A stretch of 64,000 bases of DNA from Piscicola geometra (GCA_943735955.1 OX030961.1:6268420-6332419); one strand, 5' to 3'; shown: positions 1 through 12,245, counted from the stretch's first letter. The notes: generated from the sequence alone by a model not told the origin. Numbers and translations are program-made.

Positions 1-133
1 ATTCAATTTCATATTCTTCGTTTATCTTCTTTAATAGATCTTCATTTTTCTGTATTTTAAAATCTTATAAGCACTTTGATTTAATTAGAGTGAATAATTT
101 ATGGAAAAAAAACAACGAAGTAAATTACAAGAC

Positions 134-780
134 TTAATTCACAACCTGGATGGAAGCTCTCAGGAATGACTCGACCTCAGCGTTCACTCTGTTCTCATCT
201 TCTATCTTGTTCTTTAGCCTCTTTCAAAATCATATACATTTAATTAAAACAATTTAAAGAATAAATAAAAAAGTTTTGATCCATCTCGTACTTATGAAAA
301 AAATATTTTCAGTTTAAAGCAATTCATGACCCATAATGAAACGCTTCCAACCATGACTGAAGATGCAGCTTTCTTCTCTTCCATCTTGAGTTTCTTTTCC
401 TCCGTCACAAGTTCAGCGTCTTTGAACTCTCTGGCATAGTTGCTCTTGTTGGCCACTTCCCGCTTGATGGCCTGCACCTGGTCTCTGAGATGTTCCTTCA
501 ATTGACGCCTCAGCTCCAACTCTTCTTCGGCACTCTTTTCTTTGATGCTTCCGTCAATAATTACATTACTGAAATTAGTAATTTCGTTTTCTTTTGCTGC
601 AATTTTGTCTTCATCGCTTTCAGAATTACTATTTTCAATATTAGAGCCGTTTCTTTTATCATCATCTTGCTTTACTTTCTGAAAACTGACGAGCATTCTC
701 ATGCGTGGATTAGCCTCTTCCAGTAAATACTTCACAGCCATCTTCAACACTTCTTCCTCTCCATCGCTTCCAACATTCAT
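134..780 (-). CDS. small coiled-coil protein, unidentified (possible CENP-H-like)
   Basis: Two exons are proposed: 780-358 and 220-134. A phase-0 donor at 357/356 and an AAAG acceptor before 220 join a 141-codon exon to a 28-codon one, giving 169 aa. An alternative donor about 30 bases downstream is also in phase. The protein starts MNVGSDGEEEVLKMAVKYLL, has a polar middle (about residues 38-80) rich in Lys, Asp, Glu and Ser, then a long Glu/Lys/Arg helix (about 82-135) typical of a coiled coil. It ends with RLKNKIEDENRVNAEVESFL and a short tail. The final helix, with its EN-RVN core, faintly recalls the C-terminus of kinetochore CENP-H proteins, but this is a weak impression and no function is assigned. 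The gene lies on the same strand as AATF, about 650 bp downstream, with a tRNA gene between. Both splice sites are weak, and reading straight through the intron meets a stop at 292. Confidence 0.55.
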
Positions 781-1116
781 GTCTTTTCAAAGCTACTACC
801 TTGAAAAGTAGTTTTTATTAATTAGTTTTATAATATTTATTCTTATTTACTAAACAATTAAAAACTTTTTATTCGTTTTCAAAGTAATTTCATAATTAGG
901 TTAAAAATACTATTTTTAAAAATTTTTTTCGTTCCCATGGTATTTCAAAGAGACTTTCACCTGAAGCAATTTATAGATCGCTAACTTTCTAAAATAGGTT
1001 TAATTTTAATCGGGTGTTCTCAAAGGTGACTTTAAAATGATTATCAATTTGGAAACTATTATTAGAAAAAAAAAGTTAAGATTTTAAAATAATATAATTC
1101 AAAATTATAATAAAAA
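781..1116. other. AT-rich spacer upstream of the coiled-coil gene
   Basis: No open frame or recognisable motif is seen. It should contain the promoter of the minus-strand gene starting at 780 and the 3' flank of the tRNA gene. Confidence 0.5.
1112..1116 (-). terminator. RNA polymerase III terminator of tRNA-Asp
   Basis: Five T residues (AAAAA on the plus strand) follow the 3' end of the tRNA directly, the standard Pol III stop signal. Confidence 0.75.
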
Positions 1117-1188
1117 CTCCCCGTCCGGGAATTGAACCCGGGTCTCCCGCGTGACAGGCGGGGATACTTACCACTATACTAACGAGGA
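1117..1188 (-). tRNA. tRNA-Asp (anticodon GTC)
   Basis: This is a 72-nt intronless cloverleaf. The acceptor stem pairs TCCTCGT at the 5' end with the 3' ACGGGGAG with one G-T type pair. The A box is TTAGTATAGTGG, the anticodon loop is CCTGTCAC with GTC at 1155-1153, and the B box is GGGTTCAATTCCC. The sequence is almost identical to the animal tRNA-Asp(GTC) consensus. The encoded tRNA lacks CCA, as expected in eukaryotes, and is followed by a T5 terminator. It lies on the same strand as, and between, the AATF gene and the coiled-coil gene. Confidence 0.97.
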
Positions 1189-1413
1189 ATATAATATCTT
1201 TGAGCCTAAGAGGTTATATTATGTAGCTTGAATAACAAACGTAAAAAACAGCTATTACAAAATTATATTTTGGATATAAAAATATATAAAATATTAATCT
1301 TTAAATTATTTTGACGCATTACATTTTGAAGGTTTTAAAAAATTCTATCAAAAAAATTATTTTTATTATCTAAATAAAAAAGTAAATTTTAAAATTTTAT
1401 TAGTTTTTAAAAG

Positions 1414-1419
1414 TTTATT
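1414..1419 (-). promoter_or_regulatory. candidate polyadenylation signal of AATF
   Basis: AATAAA on the minus strand (TTTATT on plus) lies about 11 bases after the AATF stop codon. It is unusually close, so a later signal in the AT-rich spacer is possible. Confidence 0.35.
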
Positions 1420-1429
1420 TAAGTTTGTG

Positions 1430-4400
1430 TCAAGCGGATTTTTCATCTTGTTGGTTATGCACTGAAGCAAGGTGCTCTAAAAAGGCATCTCTGAAAAAAA
1501 AAACATTTTCTTTTATTAAGCAGTAAAGATGAAATTGAAGCGCACAAATATATGGTTACATTATTATTATTATTATTATTATAATCACTGCCACTTACAT
1601 TTGTTGGTCTGACACTAAATTCTTGGGTTTGCATGGCGCCATGAAGCCCACCATCTTCTTGTGAACTTCGTATCTGTATTATCATAACCATTGTCAAAAA
1701 CATCAGTATCATAACCATCATCATAATCACGACCCTCACCCTTAACATCATCATAATCATGACCCTCACCATTAACATCATCATAATCATGACCCTCACC
1801 ATTAACATCATCATAATCACGACCCTCACCATTAACATCATCATAATCACGACCCTCACCATTAACATCATCATAATCATGCCCCTCACCATCAACAACA
1901 TCATTATCATCATCACCTGGTCTTTCTTCCTTTGGTAGCTTTTTGATCCACGTCCTTCTTCACAGCTCCCCTCATCCGTTGCAACTCGGCCCATTGTCTT
2001 GAAGTGGAAGAAGTGAAGAAATAAAAAAAAAGATATAAAATTAATTAATCACCTTTTATAACAAAAAAATTCTAAACACTTCATAAACAATGCGCCCAGT
2101 GTCCGCCAAACGAAAAACTCGATTAATAAAAAGACAAATACAAAAATTAATTATCCCCCTCATTATTATTCATATTATGTTATTATACTACCAAACGCAA
2201 ACACTCCAAAGCACCCGCTCATCCCCCACCCACACCCCCCTCATCCCCCACCCATACAACCCCCTCATCCCCTATCCACACCCCCCCTCACTTGCTGATG
2301 AAGGCCATGTCGGTGGCACTGGCCGTCCTCCTCTTCGTCTTCTCCATCAGCAGCTTCTGGTAGAAGTCGCCATCGTCGAACACCTCCACATCTTCCGCCT
2401 CCATCCGCTTCCTGCCTGCAATGGCCTGGGATGGCGTGATGATGGTGAAGATGATGATGATGATGATGATGACATGATGATGATGATGACATGATGATGA
2501 TGATGACATGATGAAGATGATGACATGATGAAGATGATGACATGATGAAGATGATGACATGATGAAGATGGTAATGATGATGATGTCTATTTATAATGCG
2601 CCAAGGCGAGCAACACCAACACGCCATTCAGACGACTAACATATTGATGATTGTCAAAACGCGGTTTAATTAAATCATTCGAGATAAACATTTTGTTACA
2701 TATTTTAAATTTTAAAAAATTATAAATATGCGTAGTATACACGGGACCAAAGAATATCGAGTATTGCAACCTCAGTAGCAGCAGTCTCGACTCCCAGCAC
2801 TTTGTAGACACTCCTCTTCATCCTTGTCCTCTCCAGCAGTCTGCTCTTGTCTTGCAGGATCTGTTGTTCGTGTTGGTGTGGATTATGGTGTGGATGATGG
2901 TGTTGTGTTGTGGAAAGTGGATGATGGTGTTGTGTTGTGGATAGTGGATGATGGTGTTGTGTTGTGGATGATGGTGGGGGTGTTGTGAATGGTGGATGAT
3001 GGTGTTGTGTTGTGGATAGTGGATGATGATGTTGATGGTGAATGATGGTGTGGATGATGGTGTTGTGTGGTGGATAGTGGATGATGGTGGGGGTGTTGTG
3101 AATGGTGTCAGGCGGAACCAGGTGTAGTGGTTATGGAGTCTTTTTTGGAGTTAGATTAGGAAATAGAATATTAAACTTGCGATGTGAGGAATGATGATAA
3201 TAATATTAATAATAATAAATATAATAACAATAAGTATAATAAAGATTTTTAAAATACAAATAAAGTATTATAAAAATAAAATAAATAAAAACAATAAGTA
3301 TAAGTATAAAAACAAAATAAATAAAAACAATAAGTATAAGTATAAAATTAATAATAATAACCATCCTAATAATCTAAATTAGCTAAAAAAAACACGTAAA
3401 GAAAAAGACTACCTGCTCGATCTGCTTGTGCACGGGGATGAAGAAGGACTGGAAGCCTTGGTCCTTGCTGCCCTGGGTGCTGAACCTCCACTTGTCTGAC
3501 AGGCCTGACAAGATCTTCTGTCTGCATTTCGAAGGTGTACAATGAATCTATATAGAGTAATTGACATTTAATTATAAGTTTTAAAAACACCCTGAAAAAA
3601 CATTGTATAGAACGCAGCCAGTAAAAAAAAATATTGTAAAAATTATTTAGGTCAGTAGTTGCTGCCATGCACTTAATTAACTCTTGAACAGGTGTCGACA
3701 AACCGATACGAGGTGTAGACTTTGTTGTTCGATTTCAACCTCTCCTTGCAAGCTTGTATCTTCTTGTTAATAATTTTCTTACTGATTGAACTTTTGGCGC
3801 CAACATCGTCAACTTCATTTTCATCATTATCAACCTCATCATCATCGTCATCATCGACATCATCATCATCGTCCTCTTCTTCATCATTTATACTCATTTT
3901 TCTAACTTTCACTCCATCTGTGAGATCCTCATCATCACCACCACCATCATCATCACCACCATCATTTTCACAGCCATTCTTACCACCATTTTCATCTTCA
4001 TCATTTTCTTCATCACTTGTGATTTCCGCATCATCATCATCATCATCACCCACACTAGTTTTCCCGCCTTTCCTGGAAAAGAAAATGAAAAAGAGTTATT
4101 ATAAAAATCTAAGAAAACTTGAAATAATAACTATAAAGAATATAATAATATAATAAACAATATAATAACAATAGAAAAAATTTAAAAGATTAAAAAAGCA
4201 TTTAATTAATGGAATGCCTTCTTGCTTGCATCACCTGTGGGCTCCAGTCGCCTTAAGAGTGTAATCTTCAAAGTCGAGCAGAGAGGTGAGCGTGTCACAG
4301 TAGTGCGAGGTGACTGCCGTGGTGGAAGTTCACATGCGTACAACAATAAGAAAAATATATTCATAAAATGCAATGTATTAACATTAAGGTAAAGAAATGC

Positions 4401-6038
4401 AATACAAAGTAAAATCTTATATTATGTACACCTTATACAAAGCGAGATCACAAAAGTTGAATTGAAATATCTACTTTTGTTGACAGCGTCTGTGAAACCC
4501 TGGCCCAGGGCTTTCCTGAAAAGGGCGTGGTGCTGAGGGCCGGGCAGTTGGTTGGCCCTGAAGAGCGTCTCTTGCTGCGACAGACGTATGTCCATGAAGG
4601 CATCGTAAATCGCTGTGTGTGTTTATTAATTAAATTAATTGTTCGATCAATTTATTTAGTTGAAAACGATTTTAAATTACTTAATTTAACTTTTATTAAT
4701 ATTATTATATTAACTTATATGATATTTTATATATGTATTTATTTTATAATAAATAATTAAATGATGAAGAATCTTTAAATGGTGAACTCACCATACTGTT
4801 TTAAGATTGCTTCGCTGGCATTTTCTGGTTTATTAAAAAAAATCATTTTGATTGTGAATAATAATAAAAAGTAGAGTATGAAAATAATTTAAATCTATCG
4901 GCAGACCTCTCAATTCTGTTTCTTTCTCACCAACTAGTTTATCACCTTTATTGTTTTCTGTTTTATCATCATCATCATCACTACCATCCTCATTATCAGA
5001 CATATCTACATCTTCATCTACCTCTGAACCATTCATTTCATCATCATCATCCTCTTCAAGATCATAATTTAATCTTTGGTCTTTTTTGTGAGTGACTTTT
5101 TTTTTAACCTGTTTCAATTTAATATTTTTATTTTTTATATTATCATTATCATCCTCATCATCACCACCACTTGAATTAGCTCCTGTTTCTTTATCTGAGT
5201 TATCATCATCATCATTATCATCAGGATCCAAACTATCATTATCATCATCATCAAAATCATCCTTTTCTTCTTCTTCTTTTTCTTCATCATTATCAAAATC
5301 TGGTTTAAAGTGCATTTTTCTCGTATCTCCACTGAAGTTAAGTGTTTCTTCTAACCTTTTAATAAGAAAATTTTAAATGATTAAAATATGATTTGTACAA
5401 TTTTTTTACAATGAAAAAAAATGACCTCATAGCTCTGTCTTTATCAGTTAGATTTTTAGCATCTGAAATCCTTTTATTTGTATTGTTATTCACATCCTCA
5501 TCATCCTCACTGTCTTCAGAATCATCTTCTAGACCTGAAAAATCATGTAAATTTATTCAAATAAAATTAAAACGAAAAAAATATACACATCTAAATTTAT
5601 TTTTAACGAATAAGCAAAATCGAACCGAATAGTTCCTTCCTGCTGATCTTCTTGCCTTTGTACTTGGCTGACTGTTCAAAAAGAGGGGCTGAAGACCTCA
5701 GTCGACTCCTGCCCACCTCAATAGCTTCATTCTCATGAACCTCCCTCTCCTCATCTTATATTTTAAAAAGCTTTTTTTAATTCAGATTTTGAAATAAATA
5801 TAATATAATGAATCAGCAAAATATTATAAATTAATAATTTATTAAACTAATTTTTTTAAATTCGTTTAAAATGCAATAGGTTTGCAAAAATGAAATGATT
5901 CAAAAGAATGCAAAAAGTTGGAAACGATTAAATTACCAAATTAGGAAATTTATACGCACCTCCAAAAACATCAGGATCAAAAGCTTTTGAAGTTTTACTG
6001 GCGAGAAATTTGTCAAACTTTTCACTCAGTGAACTCAT
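1430..6038 (-). CDS. AATF: AATF/Che-1/Bfr2 family nucleolar protein, 14 exons
   Basis: AATF is a nucleolar factor for early small-subunit rRNA processing (yeast Bfr2) and a transcription/apoptosis regulator in mammals. Exons: 6038-5960, 5754-5626, 5534-5426, 5355-4907, 4824-4792, 4612-4475, 4313-4235, 4072-3704, 3521-3413, 2860-2771, 2425-2292, 1997-1917, 1673-1599, 1490-1430. Every junction is GT-AG and in phase, giving 644 aa. Family landmarks are in order: KYKGKKISRKEL (about 55-68), a very acidic region (70-255), RLSQQETLFRANQLPGP (about 275-291), KILSGLSDKW and FQAFFIPVHKQIEQ (463-498), DKSRLLERTRMKRSVYKVLG (about 502-521), VFDDGDFYQKLL (540s), QWAELQRMRGAVKKDVDQKA followed by TKGRKTR (about 573-599), and HKKMVGFMAP near the end (TRAUB region). 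It is somewhat longer than human AATF because of Asp runs coded by GAT repeats in exons 4 and 8. Start: the first ATG opens MSSLSEKFDKFL. Confidence 0.93.
1711..1890. repeat. 30-bp minisatellite, six copies, in AATF intron 12
   Basis: Six head-to-tail copies of an exactly 30-bp unit run from 1711 to 1890, with the core ATCATCATAATCA followed by YGACCCTCACCATTAAC. They fill most of the 243-bp intron between exons 12 and 13. Copies differ by single substitutions only. Because 30 is divisible by three and the unit has no stop in one frame, the intron stays open on the minus strand. Confidence 0.95.
2448..2586. repeat. GATGATGA(C) microsatellite in AATF intron 10
   Basis: A GATGAT tract with interspersed GACATGATGAAGATGATGACATGATG units, directly upstream (minus sense) of exon 11. 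Open frames across it (poly-His or poly-Asp) are repeat artefacts. Confidence 0.9.
2878..3112. repeat. GTGGATGATGGTGTTGT minisatellite in AATF intron 9
   Basis: Imperfect tandem repeats of GTGGATGATGGTGTTGTG, some with an inserted GTGGATA or GGGGGTGTTGTGAATG. They begin right at the acceptor side of exon 10. Confidence 0.9.
3190..3365. repeat. A/T-rich simple repeat (AATAAT, AAATAAAAACAATAAGTATAAGTAT)
   Basis: A low-complexity tract in AATF intron 9 with a roughly 38-bp unit (AAAACAAAATAAATAAAAAC plus AATAAGTATAAGTAT) present about twice, preceded by AATAAT repeats. Confidence 0.8.
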
Positions 6039-6329
6039 GCTGCTCAACGTTTAAATGTGGATTTAAGAAATTGTGAAAGGTATAGCTACTAGCCTTAGGC
6101 AAACACGTCATCGCAGGATAAAAAAACAATAATATATATTTCCATTCTATGAATTTACTAATAAGTTGTTTTTGCAGTTTTACAATATCAACATCATTTT
6201 TAAATTTCAAATTTTTTTCGTTCGATGCATAAAAATAAAATGTTTTGCAGCGATGTATCCTGCAATAATAATAACAATTGTCGTCTTTGTATAGCGCTAA
6301 AGACCACATCTGAAGAGCTCTCACTACGT

Positions 6330-7880
6330 TGTTATGCAATAAAAACATAAAAATAATTTCAATATTAATTTCATAAAAAGAAAAGCAAAGATTAGCATGG
6401 TGTAATTATCATGAGTGATAAGCTGAATTAAAATAATGAGTTTTAAGTTTGGCTTTGAAATTCGAAAATTGGTTGATGTTGCAAAGTGCAGGTGGAAAGG
6501 CAAGTTGTTGGAGCTGCGTGACGGAATGCTCTTTTTGAGATGTTGTTTGTAGTGGATTCTTGGTTGAAGAGAAGAGATGAAGATGAACGCAGCTGTTAGT
6601 TCGATTTTTGATTGGTTATGAGTTTGCTGAGATATGACAGTATTGAAGTTTGAAGAATTTTGAATGTAGTGATGGCTATTTTGAAGAATATTCAAAAATC
6701 TATAGGAAGCCAGTGAAGTTTTATAAGATTATCATTTGATGACTGAACAAGGTGATGGTCTGAGAAATCACAATTGAGTGTGATTCTAGCAGCCTTGTTT
6801 AAAACTGACTGTAGACGAATTTTTTCTTGATTGATGATATTGTTGTAATAGCGAGTTACAGTAATGCATTAGGTGTGATGATTTGAAGAAGTTGTATATC
6901 ATCAGCATATTTATGGTAGGTTATACTGCATTGGTTGACTATATTTGAGATAGGTGAGCTGTATGTGGGGAAAAGAAGCGGTCCAAGAACAGAGCCTTGA
7001 GCAACCCCGTGCTGTATATTGGTGGATGAGATATGTGTGCCTAATTTAACTGGATAATGTCTATTTTCTAAATAAGATGACAGCCAGTTTAAAGTAGTTC
7101 CATCAACTCCAAATTCTTTATGATGCGAGGAGGGTGGTATTTTTTGAGTCACATCCATTGAAAATGTGGTCAGTTAGATGGAGTAGGGCTGTTTCTGTAA
7201 AATGGTAAGAAGTAGTTTGGATTGGAGGTGATATGAGGTTGTAGTTGTTTTAATACGGACCTTTCCATAATTTTTGATATGGTGGACAGGTTGGAAATAG
7301 GTCAACAATTTGCTGGATTGGTTGTGTCAAGGTTGGATTTTTTTAAATATTGGTGTAATTTGGGCTGCTTTGAAAGTAGATGGAAAACATCCTTCTTGGA
7401 AAGATAAGTTGACGAGCTGTGAGATGGTTTTTTACAATATTGAGCTACATTGTCTTATAACTTGGGAAAGAAAAGGGTCTATGGGCGATGTCTTCGTGCA
7501 TGTAGCATGAATATTTTTAAATATATCATCAGGTGTTGTTGGTTTGAAGTTAGATATGGGGTCAATGATGTTTTTTCTATGAGTGTGTATGAACTGTTCG
7601 TTTTGTGACTGTGATGGGAGATGATCAATGTTCTTGTGAATATTTTCGATTTTGCTGCTGAAAAAGTTGTTGAAGATGGAAGCCATGTTTGTATTGCTTG
7701 AGTTGTTGGATGGATCATTTCTTTGCAATGAAACTTCTAGTTTCTTTAGATTGTGACATAGAGTAAGTGGGTTATTGGATGAATCTATTTCCGTTTTGAT
7801 TATTTCTATTCTTGATTTGATAATTGCTTATCTTATTAATGCTTTAGCTTTATCGTATAGTTGTTTATTAAAATATGAAA
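6330..7880 (-). mobile_element. degenerate non-LTR retrotransposon (LINE, CR1/L2-like) reverse transcriptase remnant
   Basis: Reading from 7880 downwards, the minus strand encodes the linker and RT of a LINE broken by frameshifts and stops. The order is: a helix ending FNNFFSSKIENI (about 7680-7640); the 'PTTPDDIFKNI' element (about 7530); 'PISNLSTISKIMERS' in another frame (about 7300-7255); WLSSYLENR and GVAQGSVLGPLLF (about 7080-6970); YADDIQL with the catalytic YADD (about 6910-6890); and a C-terminal piece with NNLPFHLHFATSTNF and a following PNLKL (about 6510-6440), like the conserved end of CR1/L2-type ORF2. The endonuclease half is absent, so the copy is 5'-truncated and dead. It lies upstream of the AATF start. 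Confidence 0.88.
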
Positions 7881-10800
7881 GATCTTTGAAATAGATCACC
7901 ACAAGCACTACAGCTAGCACAGCCACCACCTAAGCAACCACCCAAAATAAAAAAAAACGTTACTACAACCCCTAAGTCTTCGTCTTCCAAAGCAGGAGGC
8001 TTCTCTCATTATGTCACGTGATGTGAAAGATGATTTCATTAGCGTCACTAATGTGCTCCGTTTCCCCGGAAAACGTCGTTGACACGTGTCATGAATTACT
8101 TCTGCTTAAATCATTTTTTTTATTTTTTAAGTTTTGCAAAAAACTAGAATACTTGTTTCAATAAAAAAGGATTTAAAATACTTCAAATCAAAGAAGTGTG
8201 CATAAAGTGTTTATAAATTAAGTTCTTGCTTGATTTAAAATGTTCAAATAAATGTATTTTTAGTTCAATTGTTTTTCCATTTTGGTATTATTTGAATCAT
8301 ATTTTCACATCAATCACAAAATATAATTATTCTTGTTTAAATAACTTTCATTAACCATTTTTAAATTGATATTCCATAGTATAAAATGCAATATTCATTT
8401 TATTTTTTAAATTTCTTAATTCCTCTAAAACTCATCTTGCGTCATCATTGTATTCCAGGCACACAGCGCCATTGTTTGCTCACTATCTCAGCATCCATCT
8501 AATTCCCAACGGTGCGTGTGACACTTTTCCAGGACATGTGACCCGCTTTAAAAATAATTTTGCTGATAAAATGGAAGAAATAAAATGCACATATTTGTGT
8601 GTGTTTTTAATAGGAGTTCTCTGACACAATAGGCTACGAAAATGATGATTGTAGAGAAAGAAACGCTAAATAAGAATGCTGATGATGATGATTCTTTCAG
8701 TGAATCATTGCTTTTTAAATTTATCACCAAATTGGAAAAAAATATTTCAATATTTTTCATAAATAATAGCACTTTAACTTCTAGTTCTGATTATCTTCTG
8801 CACTCGCCCAAGGATGCTAATCATTGCAGACACATGATCCGGTTACTCCTGATGATGATGATGATGCATGGAAGACTATGATAGGCCAGATGATGATGAT
8901 CCTGGAGATGGTAATAATGATAATAGAGGTGATGGTAGTAATGATGATGCTGGTGTGATGGTGTGTAGTAAGTAATGATGACAGTTATGGGAAAAAGATA
9001 GTTATATAACTTATATATAATTATATTATAATGATAAAGAAATGACGAAAGCAGAAAGATTTTCAAAATGTGGATACCAGTATTAAAAATGCATAATATA
9101 GAATGAAGCGCAATATAATAAAACTGGAAATAACTGACTTAAACACAAAGTGATTCTGAAAAAGTGTTTTAATTTGATGATGTTTTAAACGGAATATAAA
9201 CGTAGTTTTGAGTTTGATGAAGTTCTTAAAGGTGTAAAGAATGCAGTTTAGTGTCTGGAATGAAGAAATGAAGATGCCAGGTGGAATGGTTCTTCATGGT
9301 AGCTGATAAGGGAAATTTATTAGAAACGTTAACTTTGAAAGAGCTGATAAGAAAAGAAATGTTCTAATATACATTATTTTTATTTTATTTATAACAATTT
9401 AAGATTCAAATAATATAAAATGAGAATAAAGCAAATATAATTGGCGTGGCATAGTTATCCAATTGCATAATTAGCTTGCACACATTGCGTTAAAGGTTTA
9501 CCATCCTAGAAATTTTTAGTTTTCTAGAATTTGATGATAAAGTTATTATACATCTCAAAAGTATGTTTGGTCCAAATCAAAACATAATTATCAAAGCACA
9601 GTTTTAATTTCTTGGCCACATCTTACCTCGAGGCTTCGTTTTCGTGTTTGCGATGTATGAATGCAAACGTTTGTAAATCTTGATGAATGAGCTGAATATC
9701 TAGGTGGGAGCCAATTAGTCTATTTATCGTAATAGAAAACTCAAGAAACAATCATAAGTGATTGAGTCACTGCGTTTCATATTGAGGCTCAACTATGGAC
9801 CCATCACATAAGACCAATTAAAGGTTTAAGCATTCAGACCAAAGTGGTGCACAGTGCGATGAGTGATGAATGAAAGGAAGATGCACAAATGGTATAAACA
9901 CATAATTGCTCTATTATTGAAGTAGGGAAGGAGGTGGCGTATTCAAGACATACATTATTCGTGCAGCCTTGCTCCAGCCTCCACCAATAGCGATCGAGAA
10001 CTCGCATATCGACAAAGCGGACGGTTTTGCGATAGAAGAGAAAAATTCACAAAAGATTTGACTAGTTTGAAGCTGTTTTAAAAGTTTCAATTAATTGGGA
10101 TGTTTTTTATTCAAAACTTGAGCTTTTATTGATGTATTGTCTATGAAACTTGGATTTTTTGGATTTTCTTCTCTGAAAAGGCAAGTCATTTCATTGATTT
10201 AAATTTCAATTCAGTTTACTTGAATCAATAAAAAGTGTTTTGCATCTTGAAGCTTTGTTAATGGTAAAGCATCTAAACACATTCATTCGGCTAAGTAGTC
10301 ATCTCTCCACATCCCATCTTCCATGAGCCACAAAGCAATCCCTCCGATAACCTTCTAATAGTTTCAAACTCAATTTCAAAATTCTTTAGTTTTTTCCATC
10401 TTTGAATTATTCCGTAACAGTTCGTACTCCTAAATTTCCAAGAAACGCTGACTTCATCTTGCCCATACCTTTGTTCAAAAATCGTCTTTTTTGGCGTAAT
10501 ATCTCATTTTGATTAAACTGAAATTGGGAGTAAAATATTATTCATTTGAGTTTTTTATATATAAAGGGTTTAGCTAAGAAGTATTTTTTTATAAATCTTG
10601 AAATACATTACCGAAACAGAGTTCACGTAAATTGTTTTCATACCAGATGAGGTTAAGATAATTTTTTTAAAATCACATTGAAAACAAGACGATAAGTAAC
10701 AAATATGGCGTTAGAGAATTGCTATGATATAATAATTTTTGGATCTTTCTGAGAGGACTTCAACCACTGATCCACGAAGGTTTCGGTAAGACGGATGGCT

Positions 10801-11565
10801 TTTGCGGTCCCCTGTCATGAACGAAAGTCAAAAGATTCAAAAAGTTTACTTTTACAATGAATTAATGAATTTATTAAATATCTCTTCTTGAAAATCTCGC
10901 GTTTCAAATCTTCTCTATCTTTATTTTTTTGAAGTTCATAGTCCTCATTATCACTTCTATTCTACGTTTTTGAAAAAGATCAAACTGATTCCAAATAACT
11001 GAAAATATCCTTGAAAATTAAAAAAAGTACTGATCAAAAGAATTTTTAATGGCGACATCGATGGTTAATTTGCTGAATAACAGACAGTTTGTACGCTGAT
11101 CGATGATCCTTTGAGGAGGTTGCAGCTGCAGCGAAAATAATTATGAACAATTATGAACTTGTCGATTGCGCTTGAGTGTATTCTCCAATGATGGATGCTG
11201 CTTGTGTTCGTGGAAGATGCTTCAAGCGAGGTCGAGCAGAGAGAAGTTGGAAATGCAAAATTAGATTCTGTCAATAGAGGTAACCGAAGCTGCCAAAACA
11301 AAAAGACAAGGTTTTTTAAATGACTTACTTTTTCCTAAGTTTCTAAATCAAATAATGAAGAACTAAAAAGTTCGGATGATTCTAATTTTGAATAAAACGG
11401 TAAAACTTGGTTTAGAAAAAAATAATATTTTCAGAAGAAGTTAATGTATTCTTTTGGTCTCAGATATGGTGAGTTGGGAATTGCAATGGTCATGGTGGGA
11501 CTGAAATGCATTCTAATTGATGGTTCGAAAGTGCATTTGCATCATTGTGTGTTGGTATATTTCTA
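7881..11565. other. AT-rich intergenic region, no gene recognised
   Basis: No exon chain with family resemblance was found on either strand. It holds a short more GC-rich patch with several palindromes (about 7965-8100), GATGATGAT tracts (about 8855-8975) and otherwise unremarkable AT-rich DNA. Short ORFs here are not supported. Confidence 0.5.
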
Positions 11566-11599
11566 CGTGTGTGTGTGAGTGTTTGTGTGTGTGTGTGTG

Positions 11600-11977
<378 letters not shown>

Positions 11978-12120
11978 AATAATTTTTTTTTCTAGTGAAG
12001 CTATTGAAAAATGTCAATGAGAGAAAATGGAGATTTACATTTCCCAAGTATTATAGTATAAAAAGAAACATTTCAAAAATAAACATATACCAGAAAATAT
12101 TCTTCACTCATTCAAACAGA

Positions 12121-12245
12121 TAACCACACAAAAACAAACGAATACACACTCAAACACACACAGAGATTTAAATACACACACAAACACACATAAAAAATTA
12201 CACGTACACATATGCACACACAAACACACACAAACACACATGCAC
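12121..12245. repeat. CA-rich imperfect repeat (ACACACAAAC)
   Basis: Imperfect CACACAAACACA and CACATGCACATATG repeats, in the opposite orientation to the GT tract about 150 bp upstream. Confidence 0.85.

Noticed and set aside
1455..1994. 179-codon minus-strand ORF with MIMMLMVRV repeats
   Set aside because: It crosses two AATF exons and the minisatellite intron in the wrong frame; the AATF frame is supported by homology on both sides.
2265..2627. Histidine-rich ORF
   Set aside because: It arises from the GATGAT tract and overlaps AATF exon 11 in a different frame.
3722..4153. Serine-rich plus-strand ORF
   Set aside because: It is antisense to the Asp/Glu-coding AATF exon 8.
5092..5376. 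Serine-rich plus-strand ORF
   Set aside because: It is antisense to AATF exon 4.
8642..8881. Plus-strand ORF MMIVEKETLNKN...
   Set aside because: It is short, partly GAT-repeat coded, and has no splice partners or family resemblance.
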